Positions 28,098 through 38,675 of a DNA stretch of 64,000 bases are shown piece by piece (within the stretch, counting starts at the first letter, position 1; each line of letters starts with the position of its first letter). This DNA comes from Pseudomonas sp. H3(2019) (GTDB taxonomy: Bacteria > Pseudomonadota > Gammaproteobacteria > Pseudomonadales > Pseudomonadaceae), in contig NZ_VMSG01000011.1 of the NCBI RefSeq assembly GCF_007713465.1, positions 111,971-175,970 on the forward strand. Reading direction: 5' to 3'. The translations under genes were made by a program, and so were the position numbers. The notes beneath the pieces are model-generated. The model was not told where the DNA came from. It saw only the letters and a program-made list of their open reading frames with translations, and did no database searches.

Positions 28098-28126
28098 AAA
28101 AAGCGCCTGTTACGGCGCTTTTTTCG
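28098..28126. terminator. Intrinsic terminator between trmL and secB
   Basis: AAGCGCC and GGCGCTT pair around TGTTAC with A-run on one side and T-run on the other, so it can serve both converging transcripts. Confidence 0.9.
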
Positions 28127-28142
28127 TTGCGGCATCGAACGC

Positions 28143-28625
28143 TTATTGAACGGTCTGTACGCCGTCTTGCTGCATGCGTTGCATTTCTTGCGCGTACAGG
28201 GCGTCGAAGTTCACCGGAGCCAGCATCAGGGCCGGGAACGAACCACGGGTCACCAGGCTGTCCAGGGCTTCGCGAGCGTACGGGAACAGGATGTTCGGGC
28301 AGAAAGCACCGAGGGTGTGGCTCATCGAGGCTTCGTCGAGGTTCTTGATCAGGAAGATACCGGCCTGCTGGACTTCAGCGATGAACGCCACTTCGTCACC
28401 GTTTTTCACGGTAACCGACAGGGTCAGCACCACTTCATGGAAGTCGGCTTCCAGCGCTTTCTGACGGGTGTTCAGGTCCAGACCAACGCTCGGCTCCCAC
28501 TGCTGGCGGAAGATCGCCGGGCTTTTCGGGGCTTCAAAGGACAGGTCACGCACGTAAATGCGCTGCAAGGAGAATTGCGGTGCAGTTTCTTCTTCGTTCG
28601 CAGCAGTGTTCTGTTGGTCAGTCAT
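28143..28625 (-). CDS. secB: Protein-export chaperone SecB
   Basis: 160 residues, acidic, with the SecB core [16 protein letters not shown] at about 18-33 and the conserved C-terminal A-P-V-N-F-D-A-L-Y near 138-146. The tetramer keeps precursors unfolded and hands them to SecA. It is last in a rhodanese-grxC-secB run on the minus strand. Confidence 0.97.
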   Translation of the reverse strand: MTDQQNTAANEEETAPQFSLQRIYVRDLSFEAPKSPAIFRQQWEPSVGLDLNTRQKALEADFHEVVLTLSVTVKNGDEVAFIAEVQQAGIFLIKNLDEASMSHTLGAFCPNILFPYAREALDSLVTRGSFPALMLAPVNFDALYAQEMQRMQQDGVQTVQ

Positions 28626-28681
28626 CTCAGATCCTTTCTGATCTTGGGGTCTTATAGGGTTTGCTGATTTTAAGGGTTCAG

Positions 28682-28936
28682 TCAGGCCGTGAGCAGCGCG
28701 TCGAGCTTGCCGGCGCGGTCCAGGGCAAACAAATCATCACAACCACCAACGTGGGTGCTGCCGATCCAGATCTGCGGCACGGACGTACGTCCGGCTTTCT
28801 GGGCCATCTCGGCGCGCACCTGCGGCTTGCCATCGACCTTGATCTCTTCGAAGGCTACGCCCTTGTTCTCGAGCAGGTACTTGGCTCGCGAGCAGTAGGG
28901 GCAGTAATCGCTGGAATAGACGACGACATTTTTCAT
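28682..28936 (-). CDS. grxC: Glutaredoxin 3
   Basis: 84 residues with the dithiol active site C-P-Y-C at about 11-14, a cis-Pro region T-S-V-P-Q and the GSH-binding G-G-C-D-D near the C-terminus. Reduces protein and glutathione mixed disulfides. One base separates it from the upstream rhodanese gene. Confidence 0.96.
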   Translation of the reverse strand: MKNVVVYSSDYCPYCSRAKYLLENKGVAFEEIKVDGKPQVRAEMAQKAGRTSVPQIWIGSTHVGGCDDLFALDRAGKLDALLTA

Positions 28937-28937
28937 A

Positions 28938-29351
28938 TCACTTCACCAGCGGCAGATTGTCGGCTTTCCAGCTGGAGATTCCGCCGGACAGCTTGGCTGC
29001 GGTAAAACCGGACTTCAACAGCTCGCGAGCGTGAGTGCCGGAGTGCTGGCCCAGGGCGTCGACCAGAATGATGGTCTTGGCCTTGTGCTTTTCCAGTTCG
29101 CCAACGCGAGCAGTCAGTTTGTCCTGCGGAATATTCAGCGCGCCAACGATGTGACCGGCGGCGAAATCCTTGGTGGTACGGATATCGACAACGACGCCCT
29201 GGTCCTTGTTGACCAGCGCTGTCAGCTCAGCCGTGCTGAGGCTGCGGCCGCCGCGGCTCATCTCGCGGGCGATCAACAACGCCAGCAGTACGACGAAGAT
29301 ACCGACGAGCAGATAGTGGTTAGTGGCAAATTCAATCAGGTGAGCAACCAT
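28938..29351 (-). CDS. Membrane-anchored rhodanese-like protein (YibN type)
   Basis: 137 residues from the ATG at 29351: one N-terminal TM helix (about 11-28) and a rhodanese fold. The active-site loop reads D-A-L-G-Q-H-S-G, so the catalytic Cys is missing and sulfurtransferase activity is unlikely. The secB-grxC-yibN grouping is conserved in gammaproteobacteria. A TTG just before the ATG is an alternative start. Confidence 0.88.
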   Translation of the reverse strand: MVAHLIEFATNHYLLVGIFVVLLALLIAREMSRGGRSLSTAELTALVNKDQGVVVDIRTTKDFAAGHIVGALNIPQDKLTARVGELEKHKAKTIILVDALGQHSGTHARELLKSGFTAAKLSGGISSWKADNLPLVK

Positions 29352-29502
29352 CAAGGAGGTTCCAGGGCGTTAAAATGTCGGCCAGTATACACAGCCACTA
29401 TGGTGGGCCAAACCCCGTCCGGCGGTGACGCGGTCGGAACTTCGCTTTAAACTGCCACTCCCTTTTTCCATCGCACCTTTAACTTAAGCCAGAGTGGAAT
29501 CC

Positions 29503-31032
29503 ATGACTACCACGCCTAAACCTTTGGTCCTGATTATTCTCGACGGCTTCGGTCACAGTGAAAGCCAGGAATCCAACGCCGTGTTCACGGCCAAAAAGCC
29601 GGTCCTCGACCGTTTGTACGCCACCGTACCGAACGGCCTGATCTCGGGCTCGGGCATGGACGTCGGCCTGCCGGACGGGCAAATGGGCAACTCGGAAGTC
29701 GGCCACATGAACCTTGGCGCAGGCCGCGTGGTGTATCAGGACTTCACCCGCGTGACCAAAGCGATCCGCGATGGCGAGTTCTTCGAGAACCCGACCATCT
29801 GCGCCGCCGTGGATAAAGCCGTTGCTGCCGGCAAAGCCGTGCACTTCATGGGCCTGTTGTCCGAAGGCGGCGTGCACAGCCACCAGGATCACCTGATCGC
29901 CATGGCCGAACTGGCCTTCAAGCGCGGCGCCGAGAAGATCTACCTGCACGCCTTCCTCGACGGCCGCGACACGCCGCCAAAAAGCGCACAGTCGTCGATC
30001 GAACTGCTGGATGAAGCGTTCAAGACGCTGGGCAAAGGCCGGATCGCCAGCATCATCGGCCGCTATTTCGCCATGGACCGCGACAACCGCTGGGATCGCG
30101 TGTCCCAGGCCTACAACCTGATCGTTGACGGGAACGGCGAATTCAACGCCGCCACCGCTCAACAGGGTCTGCAAGCCGCCTACGAACGTGGCGAGAGCGA
30201 CGAATTCGTCAAAGCCACCACCATCGGTGAGCCGGTCAAGGTCGAAGACGGCGACGCCGTGGTGTTCATGAACTTCCGCGCCGACCGCGCCCGCGAGCTG
30301 ACCCGGGTATTCGTCGAAGACGATTTCAAGGACTTCGAACGCGCTCGCCAGCCGAAACTGGCCGGATTTGTCATGCTGACCCAATACGCAGGCAGCATTC
30401 CGGCACCGTCGGCCTTTGCACCGGGCAGCCTGGAAAATGTGCTGGGCGATTATTTGGCTAAAAACGGCAAAACCCAGCTGCGTATCGCCGAAACCGAAAA
30501 ATACGCTCACGTGACCTTCTTCTTCTCCGGTGGTCGCGAAGAACCATTCCCGGGCGAAGAACGCATCCTGATCCCGTCGCCGAAAGTCGCCACCTATGAC
30601 TTGCAGCCAGAAATGAGCGCACCGGAAGTCACCGACAGGATCGTCGACGCGATCGAAAACCAGCGCTACGACGTGATCGTGGTCAACTATGCCAACGGCG
30701 ACATGGTCGGCCATAGCGGCGTGTTCGATGCCGCAGTGAAAGCCGTTGAGTGCCTGGACCTGTGCGTCGGCCGCATCGTCGATGCCCTGGAAAAAGTCGG
30801 CGGCGAAGCGCTGATCACCGCCGACCACGGCAACGTTGAGCAAATGTCCGACGAATCCACCGGTCAGGCGCACACCGCTCACACCACTGAACCGGTACCG
30901 TTCATCTACGTCGGCAAACGCGACCTCAAGGTTCGCCAAGGCGGTGTACTGGCGGATGTGGCACCGACCATGCTAATGCTGCTGGGCCTTGCGAAGCCTG
31001 CCGAGATGACGGGGACGTCGATCCTGGTGTAG
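29503..31032 (+). CDS. gpmI: 2,3-Bisphosphoglycerate-independent phosphoglycerate mutase
   Basis: 509 residues. The alkaline-phosphatase-superfamily metal site shows as I-L-D-G-F-G-H near the start, the phosphorylated serine in [10 protein letters not shown] (about 63-72), and the second metal cluster as T-A-D-H-G-N-V-E near 440. It interconverts 3- and 2-phosphoglycerate with manganese. The ATG at 29503 is preferred to one three codons earlier because the family starts with a short T/P-rich tail. Confidence 0.97.
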   Translation: MTTTPKPLVLIILDGFGHSESQESNAVFTAKKPVLDRLYATVPNGLISGSGMDVGLPDGQMGNSEVGHMNLGAGRVVYQDFTRVTKAIRDGEFFENPTICAAVDKAVAAGKAVHFMGLLSEGGVHSHQDHLIAMAELAFKRGAEKIYLHAFLDGRDTPPKSAQSSIELLDEAFKTLGKGRIASIIGRYFAMDRDNRWDRVSQAYNLIVDGNGEFNAATAQQGLQAAYERGESDEFVKATTIGEPVKVEDGDAVVFMNFRADRARELTRVFVEDDFKDFERARQPKLAGFVMLTQYAGSIPAPSAFAPGSLENVLGDYLAKNGKTQLRIAETEKYAHVTFFFSGGREEPFPGEERILIPSPKVATYDLQPEMSAPEVTDRIVDAIENQRYDVIVVNYANGDMVGHSGVFDAAVKAVECLDLCVGRIVDALEKVGGEALITADHGNVEQMSDESTGQAHTAHTTEPVPFIYVGKRDLKVRQGGVLADVAPTMLMLLGLAKPAEMTGTSILV

Positions 31033-31059
31033 TGAAGGCTTTCAAACGCTGCTAAACCC

Positions 31060-31103
31060 TGTGGGAGCAGCCGGGCGACGTTCGTCGCCCGGCTGCTCCC
31101 ACA
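31060..31103. repeat. Perfect 20-bp-arm palindrome behind gpmI
   Basis: GTGGGAGCAGCCGGGCGACG is followed, after four bases, by its exact complement CGTCGCCCGGCTGCTCCCAC. It belongs to the GTGGGAGC REP type of pseudomonads and can act as a transcript end, although the T-run after it is poor. Confidence 0.8.
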
Positions 31104-31217
31104 TTGGTTTTCGGTGTTTTTCAGTCCAGTTATCACACAGCCAGAAATGGACGTTTTTTTTACAGTCTTGGCCGGGCATACTAGGCTGTCTTTTTTCCCC
31201 TGGTGTCGCCCGCCTCT

Positions 31218-32513
31218 ATGCTTCGCGCCCTGATTGCCCTTGCCCTGACCTGCCTGCTCCATCCGGCATTTGCCGATGAACGCGCGCAAACCCAGCAACA
31301 GTTGGACGCCACGCGTCAGGATATTGCCGAGCTGAAAAAGCTGCTGGGCAAGTTGCAGGAAGAAAAGTCCGGCGTGCAAAAGGAGCTCAAAGGCACCGAG
31401 ACCGAGATGGGCAAGCTCGAGAAGCAGGTCGATGCCCTGCAAAAAGAGCTGAAGAAAAGCGAATCCGAGATACAGCGACTCGATGGTGAGAAAAAAAAAC
31501 TCCAGAGCGCGCGCATTGAACAGCAACGACTGATCGCCATTCAGGCCCGCGCGGCCTATCAGAACGGCCGGCAGGAATACCTGAAACTGCTGCTCAACCA
31601 GCAGAACCCGGAAAAATTCGCCCGCACCCTCACCTATTACGACTACCTGAGCCAGGCACGCCTGGAGCAGTTGAAGAATTTCAACGAAACCTTGCGCCAA
31701 CTGGCCAACGTCGAACAGGACATCGCCCTGCAACAAGCCCAGTTGCTGGTGCAGAAAAGCAGTCTCGACAGTCAGCGTGACGAACTCGACAAAGTCCGCA
31801 AGGAGCGTCAGCAAGTCCTGGCCAAGCTCAACGACGACGTGAAAGCCCGCGACCAGAAGCTGCAAGCCCGCGAGCAGGATCAGGCCGACCTGTCTAAAGT
31901 ACTCAAAACCATCGAAGAAACCCTGGCACGCCAGGCCCGTGAGGCAGAAGAAGCGCGACAAAAAGCGCTGATCGCCCAGCAGGAAGCCGAAAAAAAGCGT
32001 TTACGTGAGGCTCAGGCCCGGGCTGAGGCCCCGACTGATGCCCCACGCAAGCCCGCCAAGTCGACACCAGGCGCACTGGTTTCAAGTGCAGGCGAGTCCT
32101 TCGGCGGCCCCTTTGCTTCAGCCCGCGGAAAACTTCCGTGGCCTGTCGATGGTCGATTGCTAGCGCGTTTTGGTGAAACCCGCGGCGACGATGCCCGAAC
32201 CAAGTGGGACGGCGTGATGATCAGCGCCTCTGCAGGCAGCCAGGTACACGCCGTACACGGCGGTCGCGTGGTGTTCGCCGACTGGTTGCGCGGCGCCGGC
32301 TTGCTGGTGATCCTCGACCACGGCAATGGTTTTTTGAGTTTGTACGGCCACAACCAGACGCTGCTTAAAGCGGCCGGTGACGTGGTCAAGGCCGGTGAGT
32401 CCATCTCCACTGTCGGTAACAGTGGCGGCCAGGACACACCTGCGCTGTATTTCGCTATTCGTCAGCAGGGTCACCCGAGTGATCCAGCACAATGGTGCCG
32501 CGCGCAAGGATAG
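31218..32513 (+). CDS. envC: Murein hydrolase activator EnvC
   Basis: 431 residues: signal peptide to A-F-A (about 18), a long coiled coil rich in K/E/Q (about 25-260), and a C-terminal LytM/M23 domain. The usual HxH zinc motif is replaced (A-L-Y-F-A-I-R), so the domain is degenerate, as in E. coli EnvC, which activates amidases AmiA/B at the septum instead of cutting peptidoglycan. First gene of an envC-ctpA-yibQ run with short gaps. Confidence 0.93.
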   Translation: MLRALIALALTCLLHPAFADERAQTQQQLDATRQDIAELKKLLGKLQEEKSGVQKELKGTETEMGKLEKQVDALQKELKKSESEIQRLDGEKKKLQSARIEQQRLIAIQARAAYQNGRQEYLKLLLNQQNPEKFARTLTYYDYLSQARLEQLKNFNETLRQLANVEQDIALQQAQLLVQKSSLDSQRDELDKVRKERQQVLAKLNDDVKARDQKLQAREQDQADLSKVLKTIEETLARQAREAEEARQKALIAQQEAEKKRLREAQARAEAPTDAPRKPAKSTPGALVSSAGESFGGPFASARGKLPWPVDGRLLARFGETRGDDARTKWDGVMISASAGSQVHAVHGGRVVFADWLRGAGLLVILDHGNGFLSLYGHNQTLLKAAGDVVKAGESISTVGNSGGQDTPALYFAIRQQGHPSDPAQWCRAQG

Positions 32514-32547
32514 GCGTTGAGTCACCTACATTAGGAGTTCGTTCGAC

Positions 32548-33855
32548 ATGCTGCATTTGTCCCGCCTCAATTCGCTGGCCCTGACGATCGCTCTGGTGAT
32601 CTGTGCGCCATTGGCGTTTGCCGCTGAACCGGCCCCGTTGGCCCCGGCCGCGACCACCAAGGCGCCATTGCCGCTGGAAGAGCTGCGCACCTTTGCCGAG
32701 GTCATGGACCGGATCAAGGCAGCCTATGTCGAACCGGTTGACGACAAGACCCTGCTGGAAAATGCCATCAAGGGCATGCTCAGCAACCTCGACCCGCACT
32801 CCGCCTACCTCGGCCCGGAAGACTTTGCCGAGCTGCAGGAAAGCACCAGCGGCGAATTCGGCGGCCTGGGTATCGAAGTCGGTGCCGAAGACGGCTTCAT
32901 CAAAGTTGTTTCGCCAATCGATGACACGCCAGCCTCCAAGGCCGGCATCCAGGCAGGCGACTTCATCGTCAAGATCAACGGCCAGCCAACCCGCGGCCAG
33001 AGCATGACCGAAGCCGTAGACAAGATGCGCGGCAAGATCGGCGAGAAGATCACTCTGACCCTGGTGCGCGACGGTGGTGCACCGTTCGACGTGACGCTGA
33101 CCCGCGCGACCATCCAGGTCAAGAGCGTGAAGAGCCAGTTGCTGGATTCGGGCTATGCCTACCTGCGCATCACCCAGTTCCAGGTCAAGACCGGCGAAGA
33201 AGTCGCCAAGGCCCTGGCCAAGTTGCGCAAGGACAACGGCAAGAAGCTCAGCGGCATCGTGCTCGATCTGCGTAACAACCCGGGCGGCGTGCTGCAAGCG
33301 GCGGTGGAAGTGGTCGACCACTTCGTCACCAAAGGCTTGATCGTTTACACCAAGGGTCGTATCGCCAACTCCGAACTGCGCTTCTCTGCCACCGGCAAGG
33401 ATCTGAGCGAAGCGGTGCCAATGGTCGTGCTGATCAACGGCGGTAGCGCCTCGGCTTCAGAAATTGTCGCCGGCGCCCTGCAGGATCAAAAACGCGCAGT
33501 GGTCATGGGCACCACCAGTTTCGGTAAAGGTTCGGTACAAACCGTGCTGCCACTGAACAACGACCGTGCATTGAAGATCACCACCGCACTGTACTTCACG
33601 CCGAACGGGCGCTCGATCCAGGCCCAGGGCATCGTTCCGGACATCGAAGTGCGCAAGGCCAAGATCACCAACGAGCAGGATGGCGAATACTTCAAGGAAG
33701 CCGATCTGCAAGGTCACCTGGGCAATGGCAACGGCGGCGCCGACAAACCCACCAAGTCCGGCGGCAAAGCCAAGGCGATGCCACAGGATGACGACTACCA
33801 GTTGGCCCAGGCCCTGAGCCTGCTCAAAGGCCTGAGCATCACCCGCGGCCACTGA
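32548..33855 (+). CDS. ctpA: Carboxyl-terminal processing protease (S41)
   Basis: 435 residues: signal peptide to A-F-A, PDZ domain (about 95-170), and S41 core with nucleophile in G-G-S-A-S-A-S-E-I and the general-base lysine in F-G-K-G-S-V-Q, about 25 residues later. In P. aeruginosa CtpA with LbcA degrades peptidoglycan cross-link hydrolases; a related role here fits its place behind envC. The C-terminal tail is Gly/Lys-rich. Confidence 0.95.
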   Translation: MLHLSRLNSLALTIALVICAPLAFAAEPAPLAPAATTKAPLPLEELRTFAEVMDRIKAAYVEPVDDKTLLENAIKGMLSNLDPHSAYLGPEDFAELQESTSGEFGGLGIEVGAEDGFIKVVSPIDDTPASKAGIQAGDFIVKINGQPTRGQSMTEAVDKMRGKIGEKITLTLVRDGGAPFDVTLTRATIQVKSVKSQLLDSGYAYLRITQFQVKTGEEVAKALAKLRKDNGKKLSGIVLDLRNNPGGVLQAAVEVVDHFVTKGLIVYTKGRIANSELRFSATGKDLSEAVPMVVLINGGSASASEIVAGALQDQKRAVVMGTTSFGKGSVQTVLPLNNDRALKITTALYFTPNGRSIQAQGIVPDIEVRKAKITNEQDGEYFKEADLQGHLGNGNGGADKPTKSGGKAKAMPQDDDYQLAQALSLLKGLSITRGH

Positions 33856-33856
33856 G

Positions 33857-34645
33857 ATGCGTTTGCGGGTCATCCTCAGCCTGCTGTGCTGTCTGGCGGG
33901 CGCTGCTCACGCGGCGCCTGCCGAGACAGCGGCGCCACACAAGGCTTACCTGAGCCTGATCATCGATGACCTCGGGCAAAACCTGCCACGCGACCGCCGC
34001 GTGCTGGCGCTGCCCGGGCCGGTGACCACGGCAATCATGCCCGACACGCCCCACGCTGCCGAATTTGCCCGCGAGGCCCACCGCGCCGGCAAGATAGTCA
34101 TGCTGCACATGCCCATGGACCCGGCCACCGGCCCGTTCGCCTGGCATCCCGAGCTTCCCATCGAAGAGCTGGAAAAACGCCTGAATGCGGCGTTCAAAGC
34201 CGTGCCCTATACCAGCGGCATCAACAACCACATGGGCAGCCGCATGACCGCCCAGCAACCCGCCATGACCTGGCTGATGGCCGAGCTGCAACGCCGGCAC
34301 AAGTTCTTTGTCGACAGCCGAACCAGCGCTCAGACAGTCGCCGCCGCCGAGGCGCAGAAGATTGGTCTGGCCAGCGTCTCGCGGGATGTGTTCCTCGATG
34401 ATGAGCGCACCGAGGCCGCAATCTTCACTCAGCTTCAGACCGCCATCAGCCTGGCCCGCAAACAAGGCGCGGCGGTAATGATCGGCCACCCTTATCCACA
34501 AACCCTGGCGGTGCTGGAGCGCGAACTGCCCAAGCTCAAGGCTCAGGGCATCGACTGGATCGATATCAAGTTGATGATCAGTGTGCGCGGCAATCGCGCG
34601 ACGGCTGCGCATGGTACAGATGGACAGTATCGCGAAGTTCGATAA
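33857..34645 (+). CDS. Divergent polysaccharide deacetylase family protein (YibQ)
   Basis: 262 residues beginning one base after the ctpA stop. Signal peptide to A-H-A (about 17), then the NodB-like core with I-I-D-D-L-G (metal Asp pair), H-M-P-M near 80 and a C-terminal I-G-H-P-Y. Members are periplasmic with unproven substrate; position behind envC and ctpA suggests cell-wall work. Confidence 0.9.
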   Translation: MRLRVILSLLCCLAGAAHAAPAETAAPHKAYLSLIIDDLGQNLPRDRRVLALPGPVTTAIMPDTPHAAEFAREAHRAGKIVMLHMPMDPATGPFAWHPELPIEELEKRLNAAFKAVPYTSGINNHMGSRMTAQQPAMTWLMAELQRRHKFFVDSRTSAQTVAAAEAQKIGLASVSRDVFLDDERTEAAIFTQLQTAISLARKQGAAVMIGHPYPQTLAVLERELPKLKAQGIDWIDIKLMISVRGNRATAAHGTDGQYREVR

Positions 34646-34852
34646 CGCAGCGCTGCCGAAAGCAAACCCCTTCAATTAAAGAAATACCCCACGACCTGAA
34701 AATACTCGACGTGCCGCTAGCGACTGACCTGGCGCATCACTGATTTCTTGCGAGCCTATAAATATATAACACCGGCCCATACAAACTACCCGCAACACTA
34801 TGGGCACTTGAGAGCGCCACGTTAAACCCGCCATCATTACCAAGGAACGGTC

Positions 34853-36268
34853 ATGAATTTTAAACTCACAGCACTCGTTATTTTTTTACTCGGCAACCTT
34901 GCACTTAACACTCAGGCCATTGCACTGGACATCAGCGACAGTCTGAAAAATGGCACAGCATCCAGATTACTGAAAAACAGCAAAAATGAATCAGCACGCT
35001 GGACCGGCGTGGGCCTTCTGACCACCACCGAAGGAACCTGCAGTGCAACCCTTATAGACACAAGAGCCTTCGGATCGAAAGCGACTGGGCCGGCTTACCT
35101 GATCACCAGTGGACATTGCATCATAAAAGAAATCGGCACATCCAAGCTAAACCACACACTTGACGCGAGTGTGACGTTTAATTACTTCAACGACACGGTA
35201 AAACGCCACACAACATATAAAGTTCGTACCGCCAACTGGACCAGCATGGTGGGCACAGATCTGGCGATACTCGAAGTTGAAAAAACGCTTGAACAACTTA
35301 TGCTGGAAGGGATCGTTCCGCTCAAGCTTGCGCCGCTCCCGCCACTGGGGACCCATGATGTACTTAATGTCGGAATACCCGGCACGTTTCCCGAACAAGG
35401 GTTACGCATGAGCGCCTGCACCCAGGAGATCTCTACCACGCTCTCTGGAGTACCTCCGACCTTCCCCGGGGGATTTGTGAACGACTGCAAGGATTTGGCG
35501 CCTGGAAGCTCCGGCAGCCCAATACTTGATCGTCGAACAAATAAAATCACCAGCATCGTCTCGGAAAATAATTATAGTTTTTCGCCAGGTTTTCTCTTGA
35601 ACTGCTTCAGCAATGGCGTATTCAGCAACAACACGGAAACCTGCAAACTGCAAAACATTAATATTGCAGTTGACTTCCGAAGCCTGTTCAAAACAACCGT
35701 TCGCCCAACGCTGGACTCGGCGGGTTATGAAGTATCGCCAACATGGAACTATACCTTCAACATCGACACACCTTACTATCGATATAAATCTGTACGGGAC
35801 GCCATGAGCTGCGAAAAACCCGACGACTATAGCGGCGCTATCAACTCGGCCACTGGCCTCATTAACAGCTCTATTGGCCCGGAACCGCGCATGCATATCT
35901 TGTGCATCATCGGCGCGCACTCAAAAGAGCAAAAACTGACAAGCGCACTGTTAAAAAATGTTTTCACGCACTCTGTTCACTTAGCTGAATCCGCTCCAAA
36001 ACCAACGTTTAATCTGCTCACAGACGGACGAACCAGCATCACGTGGGCCGATTCGTACCCTGTATTCACTTCCCATTTTTTTCATACCGGCCCGGCCGAC
36101 ACTACGCAATGTGGCGATTTAGGGGATGAGCGCTACAAGAAAGCGGCATCTGTAGAAGTTTTACCTTCACACCGCCCTTTGAAAGTATGCAGCTACGGCC
36201 AGAACGAGGCCGAGCTTCAGCCCTCGGCGATTCGTTTTGATCTCATCAGAACGCCGTTGTTGCCGTAA
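34853..36268 (+). CDS. Secreted trypsin-like serine protease
   Basis: 471 residues: signal peptide (about 1-24), then a chymotrypsin fold with catalytic H88 (Y-L-I-T-S-G-H-C), D136 (G-T-D-L-A-I-L) and S220 (G-S-S-G-S-P). The C-terminal part after about 300 is not a known domain by eye and holds several Cys that could pair. A+T content and rarer codons (ATA, AAT, TTA) set it apart from the neighbours, suggesting recent gain. No transporter or inhibitor gene adjoins. Substrate unknown. Confidence 0.8.
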   Translation: MNFKLTALVIFLLGNLALNTQAIALDISDSLKNGTASRLLKNSKNESARWTGVGLLTTTEGTCSATLIDTRAFGSKATGPAYLITSGHCIIKEIGTSKLNHTLDASVTFNYFNDTVKRHTTYKVRTANWTSMVGTDLAILEVEKTLEQLMLEGIVPLKLAPLPPLGTHDVLNVGIPGTFPEQGLRMSACTQEISTTLSGVPPTFPGGFVNDCKDLAPGSSGSPILDRRTNKITSIVSENNYSFSPGFLLNCFSNGVFSNNTETCKLQNINIAVDFRSLFKTTVRPTLDSAGYEVSPTWNYTFNIDTPYYRYKSVRDAMSCEKPDDYSGAINSATGLINSSIGPEPRMHILCIIGAHSKEQKLTSALLKNVFTHSVHLAESAPKPTFNLLTDGRTSITWADSYPVFTSHFFHTGPADTTQCGDLGDERYKKAASVEVLPSHRPLKVCSYGQNEAELQPSAIRFDLIRTPLLP

Positions 36269-36293
36269 TCCCAAGCCATGCCTCATGCGCGCA

Positions 36294-37049
36294 CTAGAGG
36301 TAGAGGTTGAATATCTCGTCCAGACTGCCTTCAGCGCGCATCTGGTCCAACGCATCCTGGAGCTTTTTGACGATCTGGTCCGGTACGCTCGTGTTCAACG
36401 CCAGGTACAACTGCGCGCTGTTGAAGCGCAGCACGGTCTTGAGCCCATTCACCCCTTCCTGGCGGGCCAGGTAACGGCCCGCCGGGTCACCCGTGGCCCA
36501 GAGGTCAATCTGACCGTTGACCAGTTTCTTGGCGTTGTCCTGATCACGCAGCACCACGATCGGTTTCAGCCCCTGCCTGGTCAGCGTCTCTGCAATCGCA
36601 TCGCCCTTGTAGGCACCGATCTTGTATTTACGCGCCTGCGCCAGCGACTCGAGGGTGATCTTGCTGTCAGCCTTGGCCAACATGATCCAGTCGTCCGGAC
36701 CAATCGGGCCGACCCATTTGAAAAGTTTTTCACGGTCCGGCAGTCGCGCCATGACAAACACACCGTACCCCGGCTTCTCCAGGGCGAGTTTGTAGATTCG
36801 CTCCCAAGGGAAACGTAGCGTCAGGCTGTAGGTGATGTTGGCACGCTTGAACATCTCGCGGACGATGTCCACGGCGATGCCATTGATGTTGTCTTCCTGA
36901 GCGAAGTTCTTGCCGTTCTTCGCCATGTTGTAAGGCGGGAAGTTTTCCGTCAGCAGCACCAGGTCGGTGTCGGTTTTTTCTGCTGCACGCGCAGCGCCAG
37001 CCAGTAATAACGAGGCGCTGGCGAGTACCAGAAGAAGGCGTTTGAGCAT
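36294..37049 (-). CDS. Periplasmic solute-binding protein, family 3 (orphan)
   Basis: 251 residues: signal peptide to A-R-A (about 22), then the SBP_bac_3 fold with E-N-F-P-P-Y-N at about 37-43 and G-A-Y-K-G-D-A in domain 2. No permease or ATPase gene adjoins, so it is either a stand-alone sensor or serves a transporter elsewhere. It lies behind hisF on the same strand with a 66-base gap. Confidence 0.85.
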   Translation of the reverse strand: MLKRLLLVLASASLLLAGAARAAEKTDTDLVLLTENFPPYNMAKNGKNFAQEDNINGIAVDIVREMFKRANITYSLTLRFPWERIYKLALEKPGYGVFVMARLPDREKLFKWVGPIGPDDWIMLAKADSKITLESLAQARKYKIGAYKGDAIAETLTRQGLKPIVVLRDQDNAKKLVNGQIDLWATGDPAGRYLARQEGVNGLKTVLRFNSAQLYLALNTSVPDQIVKKLQDALDQMRAEGSLDEIFNLYL

Positions 37050-37115
37050 GACGGTTTACCGGAGTCCATGGCGTGCCCAAGCTTGCCCTGAGCCCGCCAT
37101 GCTGTCCACTGGCCT

Positions 37116-37886
37116 TTATCGGACGCAGATGCCACGTTGCGCCATGTAGGCCTTGGCTTCCGGCACGGTGTATTCGCCGAAGTGGAAAATACTCGCTGCC
37201 AACACTGCGCTGGCATGACCTTCGAGGATGCCGTCAGCCAGATGCTGTAAATTGCCGACGCCGCCAGAGGCGATCACCGGGATCCCCAGCGCATCGCTGA
37301 TGGCACGCGTGACGCCCAGGTCAAAGCCGTTTTTCATTCCGTCCTGGTCCATGCTGGTCAGCAGGATTTCGCCGGCACCCAGACCTTCCATCTTCTTCGC
37401 CCACTCCACCGCATCCAGCCCGGTAGGTTTGCGACCGCCGTGGGTGAAGATCTCCCAGCGCGGGGTTTCGCCCGGCAGTGAAACCTTCTTGGCGTCGATG
37501 GCGACAACGATGCATTGCGAGCCGAAATGCTGCGCCGCTTCGCCGACAAACTCTGGATTGAACACCGCCGCGGTGTTGATCGAGACCTTGTCGGCGCCGG
37601 CATTGAGCAGGTTGCGGATGTCTTGCACGGAGCGCACGCCACCGCCAACGGTCAGCGGGATGAACACCTGGCTGGCCATGCGCTCGACGGTATGCAACGT
37701 GGTATCGCGGCCATCGACGCTGGCGGTGATGTCAAGAAAGGTAATCTCGTCGGCACCCTGCTCGTCGTAACGACGGGCGATTTCCACCGGATCGCCGGCG
37801 TCACGGATGTTCTCGAACTTCACACCTTTGACGACCCGGCCGTTATCCACGTCCAGGCAAGGAATGATGCGTTTGGCCAGCGCCAT
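37116..37886 (-). CDS. hisF: Imidazole glycerol phosphate synthase, cyclase subunit
   Basis: 256 residues, TIM barrel. Catalytic Asp in P-C-L-D-V-D-N-G near 8-15 and in D-Q-D-G-M-K near 130, phosphate loops at V-G-G-G-V-R and A-S-G-G-V-G. With HisH it turns PRFAR and glutamine-derived ammonia into imidazole glycerol phosphate and AICAR. Ten bases separate it from hisA. Confidence 0.97.
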   Translation of the reverse strand: MALAKRIIPCLDVDNGRVVKGVKFENIRDAGDPVEIARRYDEQGADEITFLDITASVDGRDTTLHTVERMASQVFIPLTVGGGVRSVQDIRNLLNAGADKVSINTAAVFNPEFVGEAAQHFGSQCIVVAIDAKKVSLPGETPRWEIFTHGGRKPTGLDAVEWAKKMEGLGAGEILLTSMDQDGMKNGFDLGVTRAISDALGIPVIASGGVGNLQHLADGILEGHASAVLAASIFHFGEYTVPEAKAYMAQRGICVR

Positions 37887-37895
37887 GGTAAGTCC

Positions 37896-38633
37896 TCAGC
37901 CTTTGTACGAATCGCAGAAAGCTTGCGCTTCAGCGACGTCGAGAGTGCCTTCGTAAATCGCCCGGCCAGTGATGGCGCCGATGATGCCTGGCGCCTTGGC
38001 GTCGAGCAGCGACTTGATGTCACCCAGGTTGTGAATACCGCCGGACGCAATCACCGGAATCCGCGTGGCGGCGGCCAGTGCTGCGGTGTACGACACGTTG
38101 CAGCCCTGCATCATGCCGTCTTTGGCGATGTCGGTATAAACGATCGCAGACACGCCGTCGGCTTCAAACTGCTTCGCCAGGTCGATGACCTGCACGGTGC
38201 TGATCTCAGCCCAGCCATCGGTGGCCACAAAGCCGTCTTTGGCATCCAGGCCGACGATCACTTTGCCCGGGAAGGCGCGGCAGGCTTCGGCGACGAAGGC
38301 CGGATCTTTCACGGCTTTGGTGCCGATGATCACGTAGCTCACGCCCGCTTTCACGTAGTGTTCAATGGTTTCCAGCGAGCGGATACCGCCACCGATCTGA
38401 ATCGGCAGGTTCGGGTAGCGCTTGGCGATCGCGGTGACCACTTCGCCATTGACTGGCTGGCCTTCAAAGGCGCCATTCAGATCGACCAGATGCAGACGAC
38501 GGCAACCGCCCTCCACCCACTTGGCAGCCATGCTCACCGGGTCATCGGAGAACACTGTGGAATCTTCCATGCGGCCCTGGCGCAGACGTACACAGGCACC
38601 GTCTTTGAGATCGATAGCGGGAATAATCAGCAT
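37896..38633 (-). CDS. hisA: ProFAR isomerase
   Basis: 245 residues, TIM barrel related to His[11 protein letters not shown] at the start holds the catalytic Asp, T-D-I-A-K-D-G-M the second, and I-G-G-G-I-R and A-S-G-G-I-H the phosphate loops. It performs the Amadori rearrangement of ProFAR to PRFAR before HisF. Confidence 0.97.
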   Translation of the reverse strand: MLIIPAIDLKDGACVRLRQGRMEDSTVFSDDPVSMAAKWVEGGCRRLHLVDLNGAFEGQPVNGEVVTAIAKRYPNLPIQIGGGIRSLETIEHYVKAGVSYVIIGTKAVKDPAFVAEACRAFPGKVIVGLDAKDGFVATDGWAEISTVQVIDLAKQFEADGVSAIVYTDIAKDGMMQGCNVSYTAALAAATRIPVIASGGIHNLGDIKSLLDAKAPGIIGAITGRAIYEGTLDVAEAQAFCDSYKG

Positions 38634-38675
38634 CTGGCAAACCTTTAAATTCGATTTTTCAGCGTTGCTCGGAAA

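Noticed and set aside
28938..29351. Active sulfurtransferase call for the rhodanese-like protein
   Set aside because: The active loop has no Cys, so only a binding or structural role is supported.
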